From positions 682,001-746,000 of the forward strand of contig NZ_CP087164.1 of NCBI RefSeq assembly GCF_021172045.1: 64,000 nucleotides of DNA, given 5' to 3'. The DNA is from Capillimicrobium parvum. Its GTDB lineage: Bacteria; Actinomycetota; Thermoleophilia; Solirubrobacterales; Solirubrobacteraceae. A model generated the notes under the pieces. That model searched no databases and was not told the DNA's origin. It was given only the letters and a program-made list of their open reading frames with translations. Positions 57,617 to 64,000 of this stretch are shown piece by piece (positions within the stretch are counted from its first letter, which is position 1; every line of letters begins with the position of its first letter). The translations under genes and the position numbers were made by a program.

Positions 57617-58345
57617 GTGGCACCATCGGACGGGACGCTCTCGCGGCGTGGATTCATCGGCGGCGTCGGTGCCGCGGCGGCAGTCGGCGCGGGGCTCGGT
57701 GGTCTCGGCGGGCTCGCGGTGCCCGCGTACGCCGGTGCCGCGAACGAGGAGCCGTCAACCCCCGACGGGGCGCTGGCGGCGCTCATCGAGGGCAACCGCC
57801 GGTATCGCACCGGCAGATGGACCCGACGGGACTACTCGCCGGTTGGCGAGGAGCGCGCCAGCAAGCAGGCGCCGTTCGCCGCGATCCTGGCCTGCGCCGA
57901 CTCGCGTGTGTCCCCGCCTCTGATCTTCGACGTCGAGCGCGGGAACCTCTTCGCCGCGCACGTGGCGGGCAACAGCATCGACGACGGCTCGGCGGGGAGC
58001 CTGGAATATGCGGTCGCGGTGCTGTCCGTGCCGCTGGTCATGGTGCTCGGCCACACCGACTGTGGCGCGGTGAAGTCGGCGATGGACGTCGTCTCCGGCA
58101 AGGCATCCTTTCCGAGCGAGACGTTCGGGTCGATCGGCGCCGTCGTCGACCCTGTCGTGCCCGCGGTCCAGAGCGTCCCTGAGCCGGAGCGCTCGCTCGA
58201 CCACTGCATCGTCGCCAACGCGCGCGTGCAGGCCCACGCGCTCTCGATCCGCGGCCCGGTCCTGCCGCCCGCGATCCGCTCGGGGGCGCTGCGGATCGTC
58301 TCCGCGGTCTACCAGATCGCCTCGGGCCGGGTCGTGCTCGTCTAG
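57617..58345 (+). CDS. Tat-exported beta-carbonic anhydrase
   Basis: 242 residues. Twin-arginine signal SRRGFIGGVGAAAAVGAGLG, with AYA-G cleavage near residue 39. Zinc site: Cys93 in ACADSRVSP with the Asp95/Arg97 dyad, His146 and Cys149 in LGHTDCGAV. Hydrates CO2 outside the membrane, and Tat export means it folds with zinc before crossing. GTG 57617 follows AAGGAGG. Upstream 60-bp repeats and downstream copy 2 of the dispersed repeat frame it. Confidence 0.9.
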   Translation: MAPSDGTLSRRGFIGGVGAAAAVGAGLGGLGGLAVPAYAGAANEEPSTPDGALAALIEGNRRYRTGRWTRRDYSPVGEERASKQAPFAAILACADSRVSPPLIFDVERGNLFAAHVAGNSIDDGSAGSLEYAVAVLSVPLVMVLGHTDCGAVKSAMDVVSGKASFPSETFGSIGAVVDPVVPAVQSVPEPERSLDHCIVANARVQAHALSIRGPVLPPAIRSGALRIVSAVYQIASGRVVLV

Positions 58346-58346
58346 C

Positions 58347-58389
58347 AGTCTGTTGATCTTCCTCTCGCGCGGCGGGGGAGGTTCAACAG
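58347..58389. repeat. Dispersed inverted-repeat element, copy 2
   Basis: Left block 58347-58361 and right block 58364-58389 are identical to those of copy 1 at 37301-37371, but only two bases separate them. Terminal arms CTGTTGA (58350-58356) and TCAACAG (58383-58389). Begins one base after the carbonic anhydrase stop codon. Confidence 0.65.
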
Positions 58390-58400
58390 CTCGTAGCGCG

Positions 58401-58420
58401 CCGGTCCTGGTCAGGACCGG
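58401..58420. promoter_or_regulatory. Perfect 20-bp palindrome
   Basis: CCGGTCCTG (58401-58409), GT, CAGGACCGG (58412-58420). Lies 11 bases after the dispersed repeat and about 145 bases before the likely start of the membrane protein. Could be an operator or the stem of a short-loop structure; the two-base centre argues for protein binding. Confidence 0.45.
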
Positions 58421-58565
58421 GGCCACACAGACGTATGAGACACACGTGTCGCCAGGAGACGGACCCCGACAGGATGTCCAGAGGTCCCGGCCCCTGGCGC
58501 CACCCATCGGGGTCGCGACCGCCGGCGCGGCCGGCGCCCCGGAACCGCCGCCTCGTCGCGGCGGC

Positions 58566-59846
58566 GTGGTCGAGCATGACAGCTGCGGGCTGGTCCGCGT
58601 GCTGGCCATCCGCTGCGTCGCGCAGTCGGACCTGCGCCGGGTGGCCGCCATCGGCGGGGCCGGCATCGCCGCGCTCGGGCTGATCGGCCTCGTCGCGTTC
58701 CGCCGCCCCGGCATCGACATGCTCCAGTCGCTCGATCTGCGCGGCATGCGCCTGACCGTGCCCTCGCTCGTGTCGGGCGGACTACTGTTGGCAGCTGCGG
58801 CGATGTGCCTGCTGCTCGATACGCCTGCGCACACCGCCGAATCTGCTGAGCGGCGCATCGCTCCGTGGCTGCTCGCCCTGCTCGGCGTCGGCGAGATCGG
58901 GCGCCTGCACGAGCGCGCCGCCGGCGTGACCGGCAGTGCGGCGGTGTGGGCAGCGGTCGCGCTGGTGGCGGGCGTCGCGGCCTGCGAGGTGGTGGCGGTG
59001 TTCGCGCGCGGATCGGCGCGATACCTCCTCGCCGCCGGCGCGACGGCGTGGGCCGCTGCGCACGTGGCGAGCGCCCGGGCCTCGCACCCGGCGTGGCTCG
59101 ACCTCGCGGGCCAGTTCCTCGACATCGTCGCCGCCGCGCTCATCGCGATGGCGCTGCTCATCGTCGCCAGGCGCGATCTGCGGCTGGGCCCCGCGCAGAC
59201 CTGGGCGCGCAGCCGCTCGATCGCGGGGCTGCGCGTGCTCGCGAGCCTTGAGCCCCGGCGGGTCGCGGTCGTGCTCACCAGCTGCAGCGCCGCGCTCCTC
59301 GTCATGGGGTGGCTCGTGGAGGTCCAGCACGTCCCGCTTCAGGTGTTCGACCCGCGTGGCGAGCTCGGCCTCCCCGCGTGGTTCGACGTCACGATGCTCC
59401 TGAGCGCCGCCGGCCTCGTGCTGCTGCTGGGCCATCTCGGCGACGGCCGCCGCTGGCGCCTGTGGATGGCGGCGGTGTTCGCGACGCTGGCGATCGACGA
59501 GCTCATCTCCGTGCACGAGACGGTCGGGGGGCGCCTGGGCCTGGCCGGCGAGGGACAGCTCGTGTTCGCACCGCTGATCGTGGTCGCGTTCGCCGCGTGG
59601 CTGATGACCTTGCGGCGGATCTGGCCGATACCGGCGGCGCGCGCGCTGTTCATCGGCGGCGCGATCGTGTGGGTGACCTCACAGGCGATCGACGTCTACT
59701 ACGGCGGCCTGCGGCCGGAGACGACGATCTCGGTGGTGATCGAGGACGTGCTCGAGGGCTGGGGCTCGGCGTTGTTCCTCCTGTCGCTCCTGCTGGCGGT
59801 CCAGGCGGCCATGACCGCGCCGTCCGGTGACGCGGCGGTTCAGTAG
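58566..59846 (+). CDS. Multi-helix membrane protein of unknown function
   Basis: 426 residues from GTG 58566; the true start is uncertain because the open frame extends upstream without homology. About ten hydrophobic helices (VAAIGGAGIAALGLIGLVAF, LVSGGLLLAAAAMCLLLD, AAVWAAVALVAGVAACEVVA, DVTMLLSAAGLVLLLGHLG). A conserved-looking polar stretch DELISVHETVGGRLG between helices could be a ligand site. No transporter or enzyme family recognised. Ends overlapping the DsrE-like gene by seven bases (convergent). Confidence 0.65.
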   Translation: MVEHDSCGLVRVLAIRCVAQSDLRRVAAIGGAGIAALGLIGLVAFRRPGIDMLQSLDLRGMRLTVPSLVSGGLLLAAAAMCLLLDTPAHTAESAERRIAPWLLALLGVGEIGRLHERAAGVTGSAAVWAAVALVAGVAACEVVAVFARGSARYLLAAGATAWAAAHVASARASHPAWLDLAGQFLDIVAAALIAMALLIVARRDLRLGPAQTWARSRSIAGLRVLASLEPRRVAVVLTSCSAALLVMGWLVEVQHVPLQVFDPRGELGLPAWFDVTMLLSAAGLVLLLGHLGDGRRWRLWMAAVFATLAIDELISVHETVGGRLGLAGEGQLVFAPLIVVAFAAWLMTLRRIWPIPAARALFIGGAIVWVTSQAIDVYYGGLRPETTISVVIEDVLEGWGSALFLLSLLLAVQAAMTAPSGDAAVQ

Positions 59847-60205
59847 CTGAAGACCGTCGCCGGCTCGTCGCCGATCCATTCCCACAGCGGCGTGGCACCG
59901 GCGATGCGCGCGTTGGCGGCGAACTCGGTGCCGTCGAGGCCGCGTGCGGTCACGCAGATCGGGCAGACGAGCAGTTCACCTCCCCCGTCGGCGTACTGCT
60001 CGAACAGCCGCTCGATCGGCGGGCAACCCTCGCAGGGTGAGCCCGCGGCCTTGCCGGGGACTGCGAGGTGCACGGCGTCCTTGGTGAGGAACATCGCGAC
60101 CTGCTTGCCCCGCGCGGTGGCGGCGCCCCCGACGAGGAACGCGATCATCACGCGCTCGGCGTCCTCGAGTCCGGTCGCGAGGTTGATGACGACCTTGCTG
60201 CTCAT
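59840..60205 (-). CDS. DsrE-family protein
   Basis: 121 residues. VVINLATGLEDAERVMIAFL, GKQVAMFLTKDAVHLAVPG and a C-terminal GATPLWEWIGDEPATVFSY fit DsrE/YchN. Cysteines occur as SPCEGCP and VCPICVT, the latter at the family's reactive-Cys region, so sulfur relay or thiol chemistry is possible. AAAGGAC precedes ATG 60205. Confidence 0.82.
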   Translation of the reverse strand: MSSKVVINLATGLEDAERVMIAFLVGGAATARGKQVAMFLTKDAVHLAVPGKAAGSPCEGCPPIERLFEQYADGGGELLVCPICVTARGLDGTEFAANARIAGATPLWEWIGDEPATVFSY

Positions 60206-60389
60206 CGTTGCGGTCCTTTCCGCGCCGGCAGCGGGATGCTGGTGACGCTGTTCCTCTCGGTGTCGCAGGTGACGTCCACGCCCGACCGCGCGCCCGTCGG
60301 GCTCTGTCTACACCGCCGCGAGGAGGCTGTCCACCGCCCGCTGGTCCTCGATGCGACGTCGTTCCGAACGCGTCGAGTAGCGTGGGCCC

Positions 60390-60809
60390 ATGTCCGTAGA
60401 TGGATGCACGAACGAGAACATCCCGCGCGACGCGGCGAACGAGCTGCGGGTGCGCGACGTGATGGTGCGCCGTCCCAAGGCGCTGCCGGCGGACGCCGGC
60501 GTCGGCGAGCTGCGCGCGCTGTTCGCCAATCCGCACGTGCGGACGGCGCTGCTCGTCGACGGCGACCGGTTCGCTGGAACGGTCGAGCGCGATGCCGTGC
60601 CCGCGGACGTGGCGGACGGGGTGCCGGCGCGGGAGCTCGCCCGCCGCGACGTCGCGACGATCGGGCCGGACGAGCCGATGTCCGCGGCGCTGGCCCGCAT
60701 GGACGCCGGCGGCGACCGCCGGCTCGTCGTCCTCGATCCCGATGGCGTCACGCTGCGCGGCCTGCTGTGCCTGACGAAGGACCGCGCCGGCTTCTGTCAG
60801 AGCGGCTGA
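60390..60809 (+). CDS. Two-CBS-domain protein
   Basis: 139 residues forming one Bateman pair: VRDVMVRRPKALPADAGVGE, LFANPHVRTALLVDGDRFAG, ARRDVATIGPDEPMSAALAR, RRLVVLDPDGVTLRGLLCL. Such stand-alone pairs bind adenine nucleotides. TAGCGT six bases before ATG 60390 (leaderless). No fused effector domain. Confidence 0.85.
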   Translation: MSVDGCTNENIPRDAANELRVRDVMVRRPKALPADAGVGELRALFANPHVRTALLVDGDRFAGTVERDAVPADVADGVPARELARRDVATIGPDEPMSAALARMDAGGDRRLVVLDPDGVTLRGLLCLTKDRAGFCQSG

Positions 60810-60829
60810 GCGCGGCGCCGGCGGCGCTC
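60808..60829. terminator. Hairpin between CBS protein and histidine kinase genes
   Basis: GAGCGC (60808-60813) and GCGCTC (60824-60829) around a GC-rich loop, starting inside the CBS stop codon and lying between convergent genes. Weak; no T tract. Confidence 0.35.
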
Positions 60830-60860
60830 GACGGGGCCGCCACGCCTCGATGAGCACCCG

Positions 60861-61964
60861 TCAGTCCGGAAGGGTGAAGCAGAACTCGCTGCCGCCGCCG
60901 TCGGCCGCCTCGACCCAGATGTGGCCGCCGTGCGCCTCGATCACCCGCCGGCACACCGCCAGTCCGATCCCCGTCCCGTCGGCGTCGGAGCGCCCGCGCG
61001 AGAACATGTCGAAGATCCGGCCGCCCTGGTCGGGGTCGACGCCGACGCCGTTGTCGCGCACGACCACGACCCACTCGGCGTGGCGGCGGCGGGCGAGGAT
61101 CTCGACGCGGGGCGGCTCCTCGCCGCGGAACTTCACCGCGTTGCCGACGAGGTTCTGCAGCACGCGGCGCAGCTGACGCGGGTCGCCCTCGACCTCGGGC
61201 AGGTCGCCGATCTCGAGCGTGGCCGCGGCCTGCTCGAAGCGCGGCCCGAGGTCCTCGCCGACCTGCGCGACAAGGCCGCCGAGATCCACCGGCTCGCTGC
61301 GCAGCTCGCCGGCCCGCGCGTACTCGAGCACGCCGTCGATGAGCTCGTGGGCACGCTCCGCGCTCGCGCGCAGAAGCCCGAGCACCTCCGGTGCGGGCGG
61401 CTCGTCCGTGCGCCGCTCAAGCAGTCCGACCAGATGCCCGATGGCGGTGACCGGCTCGCGCAGGTCGTGCGCCACGAGGTCGGCGAAGTTGCGCAGCTCG
61501 GCCTCCGTCCGGCGCTGCTCCGTCACGTCGGTCATCACGATCAGCAGGCCGTCGCCGAGGCGCGCCACGCGCTGGATGAAGGTCCCGAGCATGTAGCCGT
61601 CGCCGAACGGCGTGTCGTAGACGATCTCGCGGATCGACGGACGGCCGGTCTCGCAGACCGACACGTACTCGCGAAACGCGCCGCCGTCGCCGCGCATCCG
61701 CGGCAGCGCCGCGAGCAGCGTGTAGCGGTCGCGCGTCGCCGCGGGCAGCCGGAACCGGCGCAGCATCACCGGGTTTCCGTAGCCGAGCGCGAAGTCCGCG
61801 ATGCGCCCGTCGCCGTCACGCAACGGCCACAGGACGCCGACCGCGTCCGGGAAGCCCTCCAGCAGGCCGCGGAACCCGGCGGCGCCCCGCACGCCGAGGA
61901 GCGCCTCCAGCCTCGGGTCCGCGCCCCACCGCTCTACCTCGATGTGGGAGACACGCTCGACCAC
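60861..61964 (-). CDS. PAS-type sensor histidine kinase
   Basis: 367 residues, no membrane helix. Residues ~25-150 form a PAS-like domain (FPDAVGVLWPLRDGDGRIAD to LLIVMTDVTEQR). The phospho-acceptor is His166 in LVAHDLREPVTAIGHL. The N box is LQNLVGNAVKFRGEE, G boxes DNGVGVDPDQGGRIFDMF and GTGIGLAVCRRVIEAHGG. Bacteriophytochrome-like kinase core. No response regulator adjoins, so it is an orphan. GTG 61964 follows a TATCCT -10 by six bases. Confidence 0.9.
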   Translation of the reverse strand: MVERVSHIEVERWGADPRLEALLGVRGAAGFRGLLEGFPDAVGVLWPLRDGDGRIADFALGYGNPVMLRRFRLPAATRDRYTLLAALPRMRGDGGAFREYVSVCETGRPSIREIVYDTPFGDGYMLGTFIQRVARLGDGLLIVMTDVTEQRRTEAELRNFADLVAHDLREPVTAIGHLVGLLERRTDEPPAPEVLGLLRASAERAHELIDGVLEYARAGELRSEPVDLGGLVAQVGEDLGPRFEQAAATLEIGDLPEVEGDPRQLRRVLQNLVGNAVKFRGEEPPRVEILARRRHAEWVVVVRDNGVGVDPDQGGRIFDMFSRGRSDADGTGIGLAVCRRVIEAHGGHIWVEAADGGGSEFCFTLPD

Positions 61965-62131
61965 CGTCTCAGGATAGAGCGACGCCCGAGGCGCTCGCCA
62001 CACCGGTCATTGTCGTCATCGGAACGCCGAGTCGCTCCCGTTCATCTGCTTCCGAGTAGGCCTGTCCGCGATCGCGGCTCCAGGATCTGCTCCGCCGTGC
62101 TGTCAACCCTGATGCGCAGGAGAGGAAGGTC

Positions 62132-63634
62132 ATGACGACCGAGTCAACGGAGCGGATCCCGCTGCTCCCGGACGTGCAGCGGTTCGTCGATCGCAGCCAC
62201 CGGCTGCTCATCGATGGAGCCTGGGTCGACAGCGCGTCCGGGCAGACGTTCGAGAGCGTCGACCCGTCGACGGGCGAGCGGCTGGCGACGGTCGCGTTCG
62301 CCGGGGAGCGCGACGTCGACCGTGCCGTCGACGCCGCGCGACGGAGCCTCTCGGGCCCGTGGGGGGCGATCGGCCCGGCCGATCGGGAGCGGATCCTCCA
62401 TCGCCTCGCGGACCTGATGGAGGAGCACGCCGACGAGCTCGCCCAGCTGGAGTCGCTGGACAACGGCAAGCCGCTGGCGTTCGCACGGCTCGTCGACGTC
62501 GACCTCTCCATCAGTCACTTCCGGTACTACGCGGGCTGGCCCCGCAAGATCGCCGGTCAGGTCCTTCCCGTGTCGGTGCCGGACATGCACTGCCACACCC
62601 GGCTGGAGCCGGTGGGCGTCTGCGCGCAGATCGTGCCGTGGAACTTCCCGCTGCTCATGGCCGCGTGGAAGGTGGCGCCCGCGCTGGCTGCGGGTTGCGC
62701 GGTGATCCTCAAGCCCGCCGAGCAGACGCCGCTGACCGCGCTGCGGCTGGGCGAGCTCGCCCTCGAGGCCGGCGTCCCGGCGGGCGTGCTCAACGTGCTT
62801 TCCGGCGACGGGACCACGGGCGCCGCGCTCGTCCGGCACCTCGACGTCGACAAGATCGCGTTCACCGGCTCGACCGAGGTCGGGCGCGAGATCGGCGCGA
62901 TCGCCGGACGCAACCTCAAGCGGGTCACCCTCGAGCTCGGCGGCAAGTCGCCGAACGTGATCCTGCCCGACGCGGACCCGGCAGCGGCGACGCGCGGCGC
63001 GTTCGAGGCGATCTACTTCAACTCGGGGCAGAGCTGCACGGCCGGCTCCCGGCTCTTCGTCCAGCGCGACCAGTACGACGATGTGGTCAGCGCGCTGGCC
63101 GACACGGCGCGCGCGACCGTTCCCGGTCCCGGGCTGGCTCCGGACACCTTCCTGGGTCCGGTGATCTCCGAAGGGCAGCGCGCCCGCGTGCTGGAGTACG
63201 TCAACGCCGGCACGGCCGAGGGAGCGGAGCTGGTCGCGGGCGGCAGTGCGGTCTCCGGTCCGGGCTACTTCGTCGAGCCGACGGTCTTCAGCGCCACCTC
63301 GGACGACCTGACGATCGCTCGCGAGGAGATCTTCGGACCCGTCGTCGTCGCCCTGCCCTACGACGATCTCGACGAGGTCATCGAGCGCGCCAACGCCACG
63401 CGGTACGGGTTGGCGGCCGGCATCTGGACCACCGACCTGCGCGCCGCGCACCGGTTCGCCGACAAGGTCCGGGCCGGATCCATCTACATCAACTGCTGGC
63501 AGCCGAGCGACGCCGCCGCGCCCTTCGGCGGCGTCAAGGACTCGGGCGTCGGCCGCGAGCACGGCTACGAAGGGCTCTCGCAGTACCTGGAGAGCAAGAC
63601 CGTCTGGACCAATCTGGGAGCGGACAATGCCTGA
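62132..63634 (+). CDS. NAD(P)-dependent aldehyde dehydrogenase (betaine/aminoaldehyde type)
   Basis: 500 residues. General base Glu268 (TLELGGKSPN) and nucleophile Cys302 (NSGQSCTAGS) at the canonical ALDH positions; QIVPWNFPLLMAAWK and FTGSTEVGREIG bind the cofactor. AGGAGAGGAAG precedes ATG 62132. Overlaps the amine oxidase gene by eight bases; an amine oxidase makes an aldehyde that this enzyme would oxidise, so the pair probably degrades an amine such as a polyamine. Confidence 0.92.
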   Translation: MTTESTERIPLLPDVQRFVDRSHRLLIDGAWVDSASGQTFESVDPSTGERLATVAFAGERDVDRAVDAARRSLSGPWGAIGPADRERILHRLADLMEEHADELAQLESLDNGKPLAFARLVDVDLSISHFRYYAGWPRKIAGQVLPVSVPDMHCHTRLEPVGVCAQIVPWNFPLLMAAWKVAPALAAGCAVILKPAEQTPLTALRLGELALEAGVPAGVLNVLSGDGTTGAALVRHLDVDKIAFTGSTEVGREIGAIAGRNLKRVTLELGGKSPNVILPDADPAAATRGAFEAIYFNSGQSCTAGSRLFVQRDQYDDVVSALADTARATVPGPGLAPDTFLGPVISEGQRARVLEYVNAGTAEGAELVAGGSAVSGPGYFVEPTVFSATSDDLTIAREEIFGPVVVALPYDDLDEVIERANATRYGLAAGIWTTDLRAAHRFADKVRAGSIYINCWQPSDAAAPFGGVKDSGVGREHGYEGLSQYLESKTVWTNLGADNA

Positions 63635-64000
63635 CATCGATGTCGTCGTGGTCGGCGCGGGCTTCGCGGGGCTCGTCGCCGCGCGTGAGCTGTCGTCGCA
63701 CGGCGTCGAGGTGATGGTCCTCGAGGGGCGCGATCGCGCAGGCGGGCGAACCTGGGTGGACGAGCGGCTCGGCACCGAGCTGGAGCTGGGCGGGACGTGG
63801 GTGCACTGGCTGCAGCCGCACGTGTGGGCCGAGATCAACCGCTACCGCGAGCCGGTGCAGATGACCGGCACGGCGGTGGGGGTCGAGATGAGCTGGCTCG
63901 TGGACGGCGACGTGCGCACCGGCTCGGCCGAGGCCGCCGGATCGCTGGTGGACGAGGCGCTGCGCCGAGTCTTCGAGGGCAGCCGCGACCACTTCCCCAC
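63627..64000 (+). CDS. Flavin-containing monoamine oxidase (partial)
   Basis: First 124 residues; the gene runs off the window. VVVVGAGFAGLVAARELSSH and VMVLEGRDRAGGRTWVDERL are the FAD dinucleotide fold and GGRT motif of the amine oxidase family, followed by LELGGTWVHWLQPHVW. Oxidises an amine to an aldehyde with release of ammonia and H2O2. Coupled to the upstream aldehyde dehydrogenase. Confidence 0.88.
   Translation, partial: MPDIDVVVVGAGFAGLVAARELSSHGVEVMVLEGRDRAGGRTWVDERLGTELELGGTWVHWLQPHVWAEINRYREPVQMTGTAVGVEMSWLVDGDVRTGSAEAAGSLVDEALRRVFEGSRDHFP

Overview
The window is very GC-rich (roughly 70 percent or more by eye), with GTG and TTG starts, dense ATGA/GTGA overlaps and many promoters whose only clear element is a TAnnnT -10 box 6-8 bases before the start codon. 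Together with the gene families this points to a high-GC actinobacterium, most plausibly a soil member of the Thermoleophilia (Solirubrobacter/Conexibacter type). The taxon is an inference.

Layout. 0-6.9 kb: an all-minus catabolic block (TPP-dependent E1 alpha, sugar-isomerase-like protein, SDR, AraC regulator, aldehyde dehydrogenase, GMC oxidoreductase, alcohol dehydrogenase relic). Two of its transcription units carry promoters of identical architecture. 7.1-16.9 kb: a one-carbon block with formate-THF ligase, a cyclodeaminase-type cyclohydrolase, a broken mobA, an amidohydrolase, a LysR regulator and an NAD-linked molybdenum formate dehydrogenase with FdhD. 16.9-29 kb: glycerate kinase, exporter, membrane and methyltransferase genes, FAD oxidase, gluconokinase, asparaginase, and a glyoxalase/aldo-keto reductase pair. 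28.6-40.4 kb: superoxide dismutase diverging from an Fe-S-type regulator, STAS protein, hydrolases, subtilase, TadA, dodecin, secreted peptidase, tRNA-Ser(CGA) with terminator, a selA relic and a SnoaL-like protein. 40.5-45.8 kb: secreted barrel protein, then alkylation repair (Ada-AlkA fusion plus Ogt) and an SDR. 45.8-51.6 kb: a GntR-led operon whose enzymes parallel the steps of a protocatechuate/gallate meta-cleavage route. 51.6-64 kb: ApbE with a ferric-reductase-like membrane protein, exporter, M29 aminopeptidase, tRNA-Ser(GGA), a second secreted barrel protein, Tat-exported carbonic anhydrase, membrane protein, DsrE, CBS, histidine kinase, and an aldehyde dehydrogenase/amine oxidase pair cut by the window end.

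How it fits together. The 45.8-51.6 kb operon looks like a ring-cleavage pathway ending in pyruvate plus oxaloacetate. It starts with a MetE-like protein that keeps zinc-type thiolate ligands and could handle methyl groups. The C1 block could take THF-bound carbon to formate and CO2. Three genes survive only as internally deleted or truncated relics (adh, mobA, selA). The formate dehydrogenase has cysteine where classical enzymes have selenocysteine, which agrees with a lost selenocysteine system.
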